Shown: positions 16,002 through 25,721 of the stretch, piece by piece
How positions within the stretch are numbered: the stretch's first letter is position 1
Layout of the letters: each line of letters begins with the position of its first letter
Assembly (NCBI GenBank): GCA_036268995.1
Contig: DATATB010000016.1
Coordinates: 1-62,012 of the forward strand
DNA: 62,012 nt
Reading direction: 5' to 3'
Source: DATATB01 sp036268995
GTDB taxonomy: Bacteria > Planctomycetota > Planctomycetia > Pirellulales > PNKZ01
The notes under the pieces: generated by a model
Told to the model about the DNA's origin: nothing
Database searches by the model: none
Seen by the model: the letters and a program-made list of their open reading frames with translations, nothing else
Made by a program: the position numbers and the translations under genes

Positions 16002-18775
16002 CGGAGTCGCTCCACGAAACGGCGGATGATCTGCTGGACGGCGCCACAATCGTGCTCGGTCAGTCGGGACCAGTGAGGCCGGCGCGATTCCGGCGGACCC
16101 CAGAAGTAGTCCGGCCCCCAATACAGTCCGCTGGACGTGCAGCCGGCGGTCGCTCCTTCGGCGAGTACGATGACGCACTCCGGCACTTTGGAGTCGGAGC
16201 TTTTCAGGTGCAGCAAGCCGCGCGAGTCGATCAGCACCTGGCTGCCGTCGGCATAGAGCTCCTGGGCCAGTTCGTAGCGGTTCGGGCACTCCAGCGGCAC
16301 GAAGGGATGCCACTTGACCGGCCCGTCTCGGCGGGGCGAGCGGGGCAGCATCAGCGTGCCGGCCTTCCGATCGACCACCAGCGGCCAGAACGTGCCGTGC
16401 CGCCCGACGAGCACGAGTTGGCCCGCGCTGTCGACGCCGATCCCTCGGAACCGGTGCCGCAGCAGCACCGGCCGGGCCAGATCGTACAACTCCAACTCGA
16501 GCAAGCGAGGCAAGTCCGATTTCCGACAAGTCGTGACTTCCAGCGTGCGCAGTTTGACCATCGCGTACGTTCGATCCGGCACGCCCCGTAGATCCATGCT
16601 GACGACGAATTGCTTGCCATTGCGGGCGATGCCCTCGACGCGAAAGTTCGACGCCGATTCCGGGTAGCGAACCGTGCGTGGCGGCCCGCTGCCCAGCGAG
16701 ACGATCTGGCCGTCGTCCGAAATCCCCAGCGGGCCTTCGTGGCCGATGGCTTCGAACATGGTCAGCAGCGGCCGGCCTTTGTCGTTGATGCAGTGCCAGT
16801 GGACGTCGCGACCATCGAACGCTGGCGTCACCCAGCGCCATTCCCGAGCGGGGCTAGCATCGTACTGCTTGAAAAACCGCCCATGTACGTGGGCGGCCCG
16901 ATGGGGAACGCAGCACAGCACCTCCCCGGTCTGCGGGCTGTAGACGCTAATTGTGTTGCGCGAGTACACGACGACGGCGCCGCGTTGGAAAAAAGCCGAG
17001 CGCGGTTGCTCCTTGAACGGTTCGAGTTTTTGAACCCGGCACACGCCCGTGTCGGGCTGGAGCCACACGACAAACAAGTTGCCGTTGGCCGGTCCGATCA
17101 CGGCGACAATGCTGGGGCCGATGGCGGGGCTTTGGATTTCGCTGGCGGCCCACAGCAATTGCCCCGGCGGCAATCCCTCGGCCAGTTGCCGAGCACCGTA
17201 GCGGTGATCGTCCCAGTGCAGCAAGCGGCCGTCGCGGGCATAGGTCAGCACGCCGAACCCGCCCATGTGCCAACTGCGCTCGGCATCGGCCGGGGCCGAG
17301 AGCCGGATCGGAAAGGGTTTAGCCTGAAAGATAGCCGGCAAATCGGTGGCTGGCGGCGGGGTCAGCAGCGGCACGGTTGGCTTCAGCGTGGGGTTCAACA
17401 CCTCATCCAGCGCGAGCTGGGCTGCGTGCAGTCGCTTGCGGCCGCGCCGCGTTTGCAGCAGCAATTGAAAATGGCCGTCGCGCCGCACGATGGCCAGGTA
17501 CAGCTCCGCGAATTGAGCCTCGGCCAGCTTCCGTCGGAAGTCGGGATCTTCGAGCACGTCTTCAGCGGTCACCAGCACAAGGTCTGCCGCCTGGCCGAGC
17601 TCGGCTGCCAACTCGGCGAATGCGGCCAGCGCCGCCCCGGGATGAACGCGATAATCGAGGGCCGCCAGGTGTTCGTTCAGGCCTTCGACATGGTTCATAT
17701 CGACGGGCACGAGCTGCGAGCCGTCGGCCCGATAAACGAGAATTTCCAGCCGCTCGCTGGCTCCGGCTGCCACGGCCAAACCCACCGCGGTGGCGAAGAC
17801 GCGCGGCACGCCCCACATTCGCAAGCCCGAATCCAGCAGCACCAGCCGGCGGCGGGTCGGCACGCGCGGCGGCGTCTCGCGCCGCAGGTACAAGGCCTCG
17901 TTGTTCGCCACGCGGGCAGCCAGCGTCAGATTGTCCTGCGCCAGTTCGCTCACCAGCAGCCGGTCCAAGGGGCCGCGATTGCTGATATCCGACACGCCGC
18001 CAAGAGGCAACTCTTCCGGCTGGCTGAGCGGGGTGGGCAGATGCACGACCGCCATCAGCCGCTGCGCCAATCGCGCCAGGCCGCCCAGCTCGGCATCGTC
18101 CTTCAGCTCCGACACGAGACCCCGCGCCGTGCTCACCTCCGGCAGGGCCACGTCGGCCGGCCGCACTTGCTGCTCGAGCCCCGTTTGCAGTCGCAGCTCC
18201 AGGGCCGACTCGTCGAGCCGGTCGAGCCCGGCTGCCAGATGTACGAGGTCGCGTTGCAAGCCGACCGCGGCCGGCATAACCGGATGGGGCGTGAGCGCCG
18301 TCTCGGGCAGCCCCTCTTCGAGCACCCGGATCAATTGGCTGGTGTGGTTCGCCAGCGTGATCGTCAGCGTGTACTGCTCGAAAACCGTGGCGGCAATTTC
18401 GGCTTTTGCCTCGGGCGAGCTGCGCAGCGGAGCGCTAAAGGAGCTGATGCGATCAAGCGCCCGGCCAACTCGGGCCAGCATCTGCGTGTTGAGATCGGGC
18501 CGCGTTGTGATTCTGGACAGCAGACCTTGCAGGATGAAGATTTTACTGGGCGGTTCGTGCCAACTGTCGCGGCAGGCGGCCAACAGCAAGACGATGGCAC
18601 CGAAGGGTGGCAGGCTTTGCGTTTCCAACCGCTTGAGCACCGCCAGCAATTCGCCGCGGAAGGCGATCGTGGTGCCGTCCGCCCAGGCGATCACGTTGCC
18701 GCGATCCTGCCATTGCCAATACGAATCGGCCGGCGCCAGAAAATATTCGTTCGCGAGCAGGTCATCGACTGACAC
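15998..18775 (-). CDS. Ternary-system protein: vWA domain plus beta-propeller
   Basis: 925 residues from a GTG at 18775, overlapping the preceding gene by 14 bases; no ATG fits the start of the conserved sequence. Residues 1-300 are mostly helical. Residues 310-430 form a von Willebrand A domain (RLVLLDSGLRMWG at 310-322, then VLVTAEDVL as the later strand). The metal site is degenerate: of the usual DxSxS only Asp 315 remains, with Gly and Arg in place of the Ser residues. Residues 500-925 are a divergent beta-propeller. vWA proteins next to MoxR AAA+ ATPases usually act as their partners. Its position between MoxR and another propeller protein matches the MoxR-vWA-bpX ternary system. Confidence 0.7.
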   Translation of the reverse strand: MSVDDLLANEYFLAPADSYWQWQDRGNVIAWADGTTIAFRGELLAVLKRLETQSLPPFGAIVLLLAACRDSWHEPPSKIFILQGLLSRITTRPDLNTQMLARVGRALDRISSFSAPLRSSPEAKAEIAATVFEQYTLTITLANHTSQLIRVLEEGLPETALTPHPVMPAAVGLQRDLVHLAAGLDRLDESALELRLQTGLEQQVRPADVALPEVSTARGLVSELKDDAELGGLARLAQRLMAVVHLPTPLSQPEELPLGGVSDISNRGPLDRLLVSELAQDNLTLAARVANNEALYLRRETPPRVPTRRRLVLLDSGLRMWGVPRVFATAVGLAVAAGASERLEILVYRADGSQLVPVDMNHVEGLNEHLAALDYRVHPGAALAAFAELAAELGQAADLVLVTAEDVLEDPDFRRKLAEAQFAELYLAIVRRDGHFQLLLQTRRGRKRLHAAQLALDEVLNPTLKPTVPLLTPPPATDLPAIFQAKPFPIRLSAPADAERSWHMGGFGVLTYARDGRLLHWDDHRYGARQLAEGLPPGQLLWAASEIQSPAIGPSIVAVIGPANGNLFVVWLQPDTGVCRVQKLEPFKEQPRSAFFQRGAVVVYSRNTISVYSPQTGEVLCCVPHRAAHVHGRFFKQYDASPAREWRWVTPAFDGRDVHWHCINDKGRPLLTMFEAIGHEGPLGISDDGQIVSLGSGPPRTVRYPESASNFRVEGIARNGKQFVVSMDLRGVPDRTYAMVKLRTLEVTTCRKSDLPRLLELELYDLARPVLLRHRFRGIGVDSAGQLVLVGRHGTFWPLVVDRKAGTLMLPRSPRRDGPVKWHPFVPLECPNRYELAQELYADGSQVLIDSRGLLHLKSSDSKVPECVIVLAEGATAGCTSSGLYWGPDYFWGPPESRRPHWSRLTEHDCGAVQQIIRRFVERLR

Positions 18776-19490
18776 GTTGCTGCTCCTCGAGCGATAGCCG
18801 CGCCGCCGACCGCGTGGCTTGCACCCAATCGCTACTGCCGATTTTGAACCACGAGCCATCGGCCAGCCACAGGGCCGAATCGCCGGCCGCGAGCAAAAAC
18901 ACGTCACGCACCACCGTGGCGTCAACCGCCGGCGTCCAAGTCCAACCGCTGGGCACCGCAATGCCAGCTTGCTCGACCAGCCGCTGGCCGGCCAGCGGTG
19001 GCAGTGGGCTGCCGCGCACGATCACTTGCCCCTGGCCGTTGGCGGCAAAAGCCAGTCGCGCCAAGCGCACTTGCGGCGCCGTGGCAGCGTAGCGGGCCCA
19101 ACTCTCTAGATCGGTCAACAGCCAGCTGGGTTCGCGCTCTTCGCCGCAGCGTACCAATGTCAACCGCACGCGCGGCGGCGCCGGGGCCGTGGCAAGCGCC
19201 GGCGGCAAAACGACTTTCAGCCATGCGACCAACGGCTGCCAAGGCCCCGGCGGCAAATGCCCTCGCGGCACCAGCGCGCTAATCGGCAATAGCTGACCGT
19301 CGTCGAGCACCGTGAAACGATCGGCGCCGGGCAAGCGCCGGCAAGCCTCCTGCCGCGGTTCGTCCAGGCATTCGGCACGCAACCAGACGGCCTCGCCAAC
19401 CGCGCACACCTCAACTCCAGGCCAGGCACGCATGGCCGCCAGCGACTCGGCCTGGGCCGAGTCCACTCGAAGAGCCCAGTGCGGTTTCAA
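18762..19490 (-). CDS. Small ternary-system protein (bpX2-like, tentative)
   Basis: About 242 residues. The upstream part of this open frame is only a shadow of the MoxR gene. I place the start at the TTG (19490) overlapping the MoxR stop as TTGA; a GTG eleven codons further is an alternative. The protein has an N-terminal portion (VEVCAVGEAVWLRAE), a charged middle and a C-terminal beta-rich part with LLAAGDSALWLADGSWFKIG. No known enzyme motif. Its place between MoxR and the vWA protein is where ternary systems carry a small bpX protein; I cannot confirm which bpX class by eye. Overlaps on both sides point to translational coupling. Confidence 0.5.
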   Translation of the reverse strand: MKPHWALRVDSAQAESLAAMRAWPGVEVCAVGEAVWLRAECLDEPRQEACRRLPGADRFTVLDDGQLLPISALVPRGHLPPGPWQPLVAWLKVVLPPALATAPAPPRVRLTLVRCGEEREPSWLLTDLESWARYAATAPQVRLARLAFAANGQGQVIVRGSPLPPLAGQRLVEQAGIAVPSGWTWTPAVDATVVRDVFLLAAGDSALWLADGSWFKIGSSDWVQATRSAARLSLEEQQRVSR

Positions 19491-20665
19491 GTTTCGTCGC
19501 CCCAGGCCCGCAAGAGCGTTTCCATTCGGCCTTCCAAAAAGGTCCGCTGCTGAGCGTCGGCCAACCATTGGCAGCGACCGGCCAGCAAACCGAGCTGGTC
19601 CCGCAGTACGGAGCGCTCCTGCGGCTGCTGGCCGTCGGCGGCCCAGCGCTGTTCGAGCCGCTGGAGATCGCGAGCCAACTCGTCGGCATTGGGCGCGTCC
19701 TGGCCGCGCGAGCGCGGGTGGCTGGCGGCCTGCGACTGCGCATCGTCGCGCTCGACGGCCGGTTGCACAATGGCCGCGATGATCTCGCGCTGTTCGTCGG
19801 TGTCCCAAATATAGCGCAGCACCCACAGATCGGTGCAATTGGCCTGCATCCGGCCGCAGATCAGGGCGCTGGCCGCGACCAGCCGCTGCAGCTTGACGGC
19901 GCGGCGATCGGACACCGGGATGCCAGCCTTGCGCAGTTTTTGCACCACGTCGACATACTCGCTCCGTACGGCGGTCACGTCGACGTCGGGCAAGTGCTGC
20001 TGCAACTGGCGCAGGTCTTCCACCGACAGGCCAAACTGCCGCTCGAGGCGGCCCGAGTCGAGCTGCCAACCGGCTTCGAGCACGTCGGCCAGCCGCTCGT
20101 CGCCGACATTGTCGCAGTGCACCCGCAACAAAAAACGATCGAACAGCGCGGCCAGGGCATCGTCTTCGGGCAGCCGATTGCTGGCCGCCACGACCATCAG
20201 CAGCGGCAGCTTGCGCGTCTCGCGTCCGCGGCGAAAGATCCGCTCGTTGAGCACCATCAGCAGGCTGTTGAGGATCGCGCTGTTGGCATTCAGCAGCTCG
20301 TCGAGAAACACGAGCGAGGCTTCCGGAAGCATGCCTTCGGTGTTGGTCACCAGCTCGCCTTCGCGGAGCTTGCGGATATCGAACGGGCCAAACAGCTCGT
20401 TGGGTTCGGTAAAGCGCGTGAGCAGGTAATCGAAAACCCGGCCTTCGATGCGCCGGGCCAGCTCATGTACCAAGGCGCTTTTGGCGGTGCCGGGCGGCCC
20501 GAGGATGAACAGGTTTTCGCCGCCGGCCAGGCAAATGCCCAGCAGGTCGATGACTTCGTCCTTGCCGACGAAGGCGGCTTTCATCGGCGTGAGCACTTCG
20601 GTCACCAGCTTATGGCCGATGCCCGAGCCGGTGCCGCCGATCCGATCCACGCAGTCTTCTTTCAT
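19487..20665 (-). CDS. MoxR-family AAA+ ATPase (RavA-like)
   Basis: 392 residues. Walker A GPPGTAKS (56-63), Walker B LVFLDEL (118-124), sensor 1 Asn in AASN (about 163), and an arginine-finger/sensor-2 region around FDRFLLR. The sequence FTEPNELFGPFDI is the MoxR/RavA insertion. The C-terminal 90 residues are helical, Gln/Arg-rich and charged, and probably contact partner proteins. MoxR ATPases act as chaperone-like remodellers, normally with vWA-domain partners; here the vWA protein follows one gene later. The ATG at 20665 overlaps the upstream stop as ATGA. In ternary conflict systems this ATPase is the central engine. Confidence 0.9.
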   Translation of the reverse strand: MKEDCVDRIGGTGSGIGHKLVTEVLTPMKAAFVGKDEVIDLLGICLAGGENLFILGPPGTAKSALVHELARRIEGRVFDYLLTRFTEPNELFGPFDIRKLREGELVTNTEGMLPEASLVFLDELLNANSAILNSLLMVLNERIFRRGRETRKLPLLMVVAASNRLPEDDALAALFDRFLLRVHCDNVGDERLADVLEAGWQLDSGRLERQFGLSVEDLRQLQQHLPDVDVTAVRSEYVDVVQKLRKAGIPVSDRRAVKLQRLVAASALICGRMQANCTDLWVLRYIWDTDEQREIIAAIVQPAVERDDAQSQAASHPRSRGQDAPNADELARDLQRLEQRWAADGQQPQERSVLRDQLGLLAGRCQWLADAQQRTFLEGRMETLLRAWGDET

Positions 20666-21306
20666 AATGATTTTGCGCCGGCCAGTGCCGCGGCCAGCCC
20701 CGGTGCCAAGTCTGGATAGTGTCCCAGCGCCGCCTGCAAGGCCGCGCGCACGCGCGGGTCGGCCAGCCGGCTCACGTCGCTGCGGACGACGATACGATCA
20801 ATATACAGGCGCAGCAGGCCGGCATGCCCACAAATGACGTCGATGCTGGCAACCTGCACGTCCGGCATGCCGACCGAAGACAGCGGCCACTGGCCGCCCC
20901 AGGCCCGCAACTGATCGCACAACGGATCGGCCCGAGACACGCCGGCCGCATGCCGTAACAGATCGGGCAGAAAGCGGAACGCCAGGTCCACCGAATAATG
21001 CACGCTTGCCGCCGGGCTGGCGCTCGGGCAAGCTGCGCCCAGCTTGGACTGGATCGTGTTCGCATCGACGTCGCGAAACACGGCGAACTGGCTGGCGCGA
21101 TACAGTTGCTCGGCCGCCCAGCGCGCGGCCGCGCGATCGAGTGCCGGCGCCGCGCCCGGGAACTCCAGGCGATTGGCCGCATCCCAATCATCCAGCACCG
21201 CATCGACCGCCGGCCCGTCCTGTTCTTCGCCCCCGCCTGGCACGAATCTCGCCACCCGCACCCGGCCATGCTCAACCAGCGCACGCAAAAAATCGGCAAT
21301 CGGCAT
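20662..21306 (-). CDS. Ternary-system accessory protein (bpX4-like, tentative)
   Basis: 214 residues, all-alpha/beta with no recognised catalytic motif. It begins PIADFLRALVEHGRVRVA, has a long Ala-rich helical centre (residues 45-130) and ends in a helical ALQAALGHYPDLAPGLAAAL segment. It lies 4 bases after the transglutaminase-TPR gene and overlaps the MoxR start by 4 bases. This position, first before MoxR, is where a bpX4-type protein is found in ternary systems; the match is by context rather than clear motif. It could be a MoxR adaptor. Confidence 0.5.
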   Translation of the reverse strand: MPIADFLRALVEHGRVRVARFVPGGGEEQDGPAVDAVLDDWDAANRLEFPGAAPALDRAAARWAAEQLYRASQFAVFRDVDANTIQSKLGAACPSASPAASVHYSVDLAFRFLPDLLRHAAGVSRADPLCDQLRAWGGQWPLSSVGMPDVQVASIDVICGHAGLLRLYIDRIVVRSDVSRLADPRVRAALQAALGHYPDLAPGLAAALAGAKSL

Positions 21307-21310
21307 AGGG

Positions 21311-24300
21311 CTACCGGCCCAGAATCTTCAGCCGCCGCTGGGCCAGCAAATAGGTTGTGGTCAACCAGCGGCCCGTGGGCTCGACCACTTTGCGATAGGC
21401 CTCGCGGGCGACATCTGGACAGCCGTCCTGCTCGGCGATTCGCCCTTGAACGTACCAGTCGATGTTCTCGACGAAGCCGCGCGAGTCGATGCAAAGCTTC
21501 AAGTTGATGCGAGCCTCGTCCGTCTTTCCGAGCTCGGCGTAGACCGTGGCCAACGTGTGCAGCGCCGCGGCCGACGGGTAAATCTCGACGGCCCGCTGCG
21601 CGTCGGCCAGTGCAATGGCCGGCACTGGTGTGCAATACACGGCATTCCAGGCGATCGTGTTGGCGAAGTAGCCGCCCGGATCGGCCTTGATCCCGTGGCG
21701 CAGGTACTTTTCCACGGCCGGATAATCATTGCGCTCGCAGGCCAGGTCGCCCAACAGCCGGCGGGCCCACACATCACTGGACAGTTGTTTCAACCGCTCT
21801 TCACCCAGCTTCTGGGCTTCTTCCGGCTTGCCCAGCCGCACCCATGCCGATGCCTTTTTGGCGTTGGGCTCCGTCGCCTGGGGATAAGCCTCGAGCATGC
21901 GGTCTGCGACTTTTATGACCTCCTCCAGTCGATTGCGCTGCGCCAGTCCGACGGCCAGCGCACGATCGATTTGCAGCTTGCGATATTTCGAATCCTGCTG
22001 GTCTCGGACTTTTGTCAGGAACTCGATCGCCGACTGGCAGTCGCGGCGATTGGTCATGAGCAAGGCCGCCGGCAGCCGAAGCTGATCGGCCTTGGATTTG
22101 TCGATACCGAGCCACAGCCGCCCGAAGGGCGTTCCGCCGTAGGGGTCGAGCATGAAGATCGGTTCATTAAGTTCCTGTGCGGCCCATTGCAACTGCTGGC
22201 GTGCCGCGTCGACGTTGCCACGCTCCAACTGGCGCATGGCGGCCGCGCCCAGCCCTCCGAGTGCGGCCCCCACGTCCCACAGGCGATAACCCTGCGGGCT
22301 GCGCTGCACATACCAGGTGATTGGCCCAGCGTTGCCATACTTGGCCCGAATGCGATAACCGGTCTCGTCCGTTCCCGCCGATTCGAAGGTCACGAGCGAG
22401 ACCGCGTCGCCGCGGCGATCGGCCGGAACGTGGCGCTGCTCAAAGTGCTGGAGCACGGCGTGCAAGTACGCTTGTAGGCCCTCGAGGCCGGAATGCGGCT
22501 CGTCGCTGCTGCCCGCGGGCAACAGGGCCGCGATCTCGCTCTGGGGATTTCCGCCGAGCAGCACGGCAAGATACAGTCGCTGGACGACGTGGCACGGATC
22601 GCTGGGCGGCAGGAGCACCTCTTCGTAGCGGCGCAGTTGCAGCAAGGTCTTGCTCAACGCGCGGAACCGCGAGGCCAGCGGCTCGTCGACGCGGGCCTGC
22701 TGCAAGAGCTGCACGGAGAGCGCATATTGCCGGCTCTCCTCCAAGTAACCGGCCGCGTCGATGATGCGGGCGCGGCGATCGTCGGCCGACTCGATTGTTT
22801 TGTCGGCCAGCGCCAGGCATTGTTTCAGCCCATCCTCGACGGCCGTTGCAGCCAGGCGCATGCTGTCGACCGTGGACGATTGCTTCATGCCGGCGGTCAC
22901 TTCTTTGATTTCGGCGAACCGCCCGGCATACAGCAGCGTGACGAGAAACGAGTCGTTCAGCGCTTCGATATTGGGCGACTCGGCGCGAACTTTTCGAAAC
23001 TGGTCGAGGGCTGCGCTCAATTTTGCCTGGTGGCCGAAGCGGCGACCGAGTTCGTCGTACTCGTGCAGGATGGCGTTGTTCCAGCGCGCCGTGAGATTGT
23101 GAGGATCGTATTGCAAGGCCTGCCGATAGGCGGCAGCGGCCCCCGGCCAGTCAAAGTTGCCCCGGAAATGCCGGCCCATCTCGTCGTAGGTCAGCATCCG
23201 GCCCAGCGTGTGCCAGCACTCCGACGAGCGCGGCGCCAGTTGGACGGCGCGCCGCGCGTGCAGTTGAGCGGCGGTTCCGAACCCGGCGCTGACCAGCGCG
23301 TCGGCAAAACGGTCTTCCAACTCGGCGTTGTCGCCGTGCTGGGTCAGCAGTTTGCGATATTCGGCCAAACCCTCGCGGAATTTCCGCGCGGCAATCAGCT
23401 TTTGTGCCCGATGCTCGAAACGCAGCGTGAAATGCCACTCCTCGGTTCCGCGATGCTCGCGCAGCTCGGAAATTGCCGATCGGAAGTGGTCGACGTCGGC
23501 CGGCTGGAAGTGGCCGTCGCCCGCATCGAATTTGATCGAAGCCACGACCGTCTCGTCGGCCTCGGTTTCGAAGCTCCAGCTCAGTGAGGCCGGCCCGAAT
23601 CGCAGCGTCTTGTCCGGCGCAGACCGATCGGCGAGATAGCCGACCGGCGGCGTGACTCGGTAGGTCAACTCATAACGGTAAGGCGCGTTGAGCACCAGCG
23701 GTGCCTTGCGGCCGGGCGTGGCCCGCTTGGCAGTGTCGTCGCCGGTGCTTTTCGTCTCGTCCGGCTTGAGCAGAAAATAGGGCAAGCGATCGAGCACGGT
23801 CGACGGCGACAAGATCACAGTGGCTTCCGTGTCGTTCACGAGTCCCAGGTCGGAATCCGTGGCCTCGGAACGCAGCCGAAACGGCTGGTCGACATTCTTC
23901 GGCTCGGTGCAAGCGAAGTGCGTGATGTGCTTGGTGCGGTAAGCCTGCTCGATATAGTCGGCCCAGCGCTGGCGGATTTCGCTGGGGCGTAGCTGCGCGT
24001 AGTCGCAGCGCATGGAGTGCTCGATGGACCCGCCAGCCTCCATCACGCGAATCACGCGCGTTTTGCCCGCTTCGCTCAAGCGGAACTCGCGCGTGTCCAG
24101 CAAATAGTTCTCGGCGGCCGACGCTTGTGGAATACGGGTCAGCGCCTTCGTCTCGGGCGCGATCACCAGCGACAGCTTTCCCTGGTCGGCCAGCGGCAGA
24201 GTCCCACAGCGCAGATTCGGCGCCGTGGGATCGATCCACAGCGGCGGATTGCCCGGCATGTAAACGATCGCATGATTGAAGACGCTCAACGCCGGCAGGT

Positions 24301-25402
24301 CGGTGGAGATATCTTCGAGCCCTCCGCTGTGCAATAGCGCAATGTGGGCCGGCAGCCCCGCCGCGCGCAGCAGGCCCACCAAGAGCGCCGCCTGATCCTT
24401 GCAATCGCCATAGCGTCGGGCCAACGTATCGTCGGGCGAATGCGGCACAATGGCCGCCGCGCCGAATTCCAAGCCCGTATAGCGGACCAGGCTTTGCACA
24501 TGGGCGAGCAGCTTGCCGGCCACCTTCGTCCGCGACTTCTCGTTTCCGACGATCTCGGCCGCCAACTGCTGGAGTTTGTCCGATCGCAGCCGGGGCTGGG
24601 CGAGTTGGCTGTAGCCTTGAGCCACTTCGGCCCAACTGCGGCCATTGGCAAACGCGACGTGCGGCAGCCGCGGCGTGCTCGACGGCACGAGTGGCTCGAT
24701 CTCTGGCGGCGCAGCGACCTTGGTCGTTTCAAACAGCAGCATCACGCGGCCATTGCTGACTGTCCGCTTAGGTTCGAGCTTGATGGCCAGGGCCTGGTAG
24801 TGCAGCGGCGCGTCGGCCGGCGCGTCGATCTTCAAGCGAATGCGCCGCGTCGGCACGTGCGACCAGAAATCGAAGCGTTCGAGCACGCCGGCGGCAAAAA
24901 ACGGCTGCGACTCCCGGATCGTGATCTGCTCCTCGACCACCGCGCCCACCGCCACGGCCGGCAGCGGCGCGTGCAACTGCCGCCGGTCGCTGAACAGATC
25001 GGCCTCGCGCTCGCTGGCCGGGGCCTCGCTCAGCGTCGCCGCGTCGAGCAGGTGCGCCTTGCCATCGGCCGAGATCACGCGAGCTTTGATTACCGGCCGC
25101 TCCTGATGCCACGGCGACCACGTGGCGCGCACCACCGACCAATCCGAGACAGCCGATTCGCCCAGCACGCGAAAAATCAGCCGCGTCGTCCGATGGGTGC
25201 GGCCTTGTGCGTCGAATTCATACCGTCCCTCGTGCAGCAGAATCTCGACGTCCGCTTTTTCCGGTGCAGCACGGCTGGCCGCGGCCTTGAGCACCGCGGC
25301 CGGCTCGGCACTTAGCACCCGATCGAGCCACGGCTCCTCGGCGGGCGTGCCCACGATCTTTGCAGCCAGGCAAAACGCAGCGAGTACGGCGGTAAGGGTC
25401 AT
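21311..25402 (-). CDS. DUF3857/transglutaminase-like protein with TPR repeats
   Basis: 1363 residues. Signal-like N-terminus (1-16). Residues 50-250 match DUF3857 (VRATWSPWHQERPV, ARVISADGKAHLLD). Residues 290-400 are a transglutaminase-like papain-fold domain with an intact triad: Cys 334 in YGDCKDQ, His 377 in FNHAIVYM and Asp 391 in WIDPTA. Residues about 660-800 and 1080-1340 hold TPR-like repeats. The DUF3857-transglutaminase pair is common in secreted or periplasmic proteins; activity could be protein cross-linking, peptide cleavage or an unknown acyl transfer. It begins the operon that runs through the MoxR ternary system, 4 bases before the next gene, so it is probably co-expressed with it. 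Confidence 0.8.
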   Translation of the reverse strand: MTLTAVLAAFCLAAKIVGTPAEEPWLDRVLSAEPAAVLKAAASRAAPEKADVEILLHEGRYEFDAQGRTHRTTRLIFRVLGESAVSDWSVVRATWSPWHQERPVIKARVISADGKAHLLDAATLSEAPASEREADLFSDRRQLHAPLPAVAVGAVVEEQITIRESQPFFAAGVLERFDFWSHVPTRRIRLKIDAPADAPLHYQALAIKLEPKRTVSNGRVMLLFETTKVAAPPEIEPLVPSSTPRLPHVAFANGRSWAEVAQGYSQLAQPRLRSDKLQQLAAEIVGNEKSRTKVAGKLLAHVQSLVRYTGLEFGAAAIVPHSPDDTLARRYGDCKDQAALLVGLLRAAGLPAHIALLHSGGLEDISTDLPALSVFNHAIVYMPGNPPLWIDPTAPNLRCGTLPLADQGKLSLVIAPETKALTRIPQASAAENYLLDTREFRLSEAGKTRVIRVMEAGGSIEHSMRCDYAQLRPSEIRQRWADYIEQAYRTKHITHFACTEPKNVDQPFRLRSEATDSDLGLVNDTEATVILSPSTVLDRLPYFLLKPDETKSTGDDTAKRATPGRKAPLVLNAPYRYELTYRVTPPVGYLADRSAPDKTLRFGPASLSWSFETEADETVVASIKFDAGDGHFQPADVDHFRSAISELREHRGTEEWHFTLRFEHRAQKLIAARKFREGLAEYRKLLTQHGDNAELEDRFADALVSAGFGTAAQLHARRAVQLAPRSSECWHTLGRMLTYDEMGRHFRGNFDWPGAAAAYRQALQYDPHNLTARWNNAILHEYDELGRRFGHQAKLSAALDQFRKVRAESPNIEALNDSFLVTLLYAGRFAEIKEVTAGMKQSSTVDSMRLAATAVEDGLKQCLALADKTIESADDRRARIIDAAGYLEESRQYALSVQLLQQARVDEPLASRFRALSKTLLQLRRYEEVLLPPSDPCHVVQRLYLAVLLGGNPQSEIAALLPAGSSDEPHSGLEGLQAYLHAVLQHFEQRHVPADRRGDAVSLVTFESAGTDETGYRIRAKYGNAGPITWYVQRSPQGYRLWDVGAALGGLGAAAMRQLERGNVDAARQQLQWAAQELNEPIFMLDPYGGTPFGRLWLGIDKSKADQLRLPAALLMTNRRDCQSAIEFLTKVRDQQDSKYRKLQIDRALAVGLAQRNRLEEVIKVADRMLEAYPQATEPNAKKASAWVRLGKPEEAQKLGEERLKQLSSDVWARRLLGDLACERNDYPAVEKYLRHGIKADPGGYFANTIAWNAVYCTPVPAIALADAQRAVEIYPSAAALHTLATVYAELGKTDEARINLKLCIDSRGFVENIDWYVQGRIAEQDGCPDVAREAYRKVVEPTGRWLTTTYLLAQRRLKILGR

Positions 25403-25721
25403 CGAAATCGACGCGCCTCGGATTCAAGATGTGGATGGAAAAATGCCTGCGACTGCTGCAGATTGCATCACATTATTCAGGCAGTTTTCTGAGCGCACAA
25501 GCAAAAAAGAATCGGACCAAGATCACTCGCGGCGGCGACCCGCGGAGTGCATACCGCCATCGCAGCATTCCCAGTTCGCAAAGGCCCGGTTGCCTGCCTT
25601 GCCGGTTGTGCGGGCTGTGCGGCCCACGGTTCCCAGCCTTCTGCTTTTCCTAATCCCCCCTTCTGATTGAGGCACTAAACTAACTCAGGCTGCCAGCTTC
25701 GCCGGGGTCGAGGGTCGTTGC
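25403..25721. other. Divergent intergenic region
   Basis: 319 bases between the minus-strand operon start (25402) and the plus-strand membrane protein (25722). Promoters for both directions must lie here. I see no convincing boxes, palindromes or RNA structure. Confidence 0.4.

Noticed and set aside
16002..16841. In-frame N-terminal extension of the last ternary-system gene
   Set aside because: It lies inside the upstream vWA gene; the ATG at 16001 forms the ATGA overlap and begins the sensible protein sequence.
16610..18772. Plus-strand open frame of 720 codons
   Set aside because: Antisense to the vWA-propeller gene; high-GC shadow without motifs or a ribosome site.
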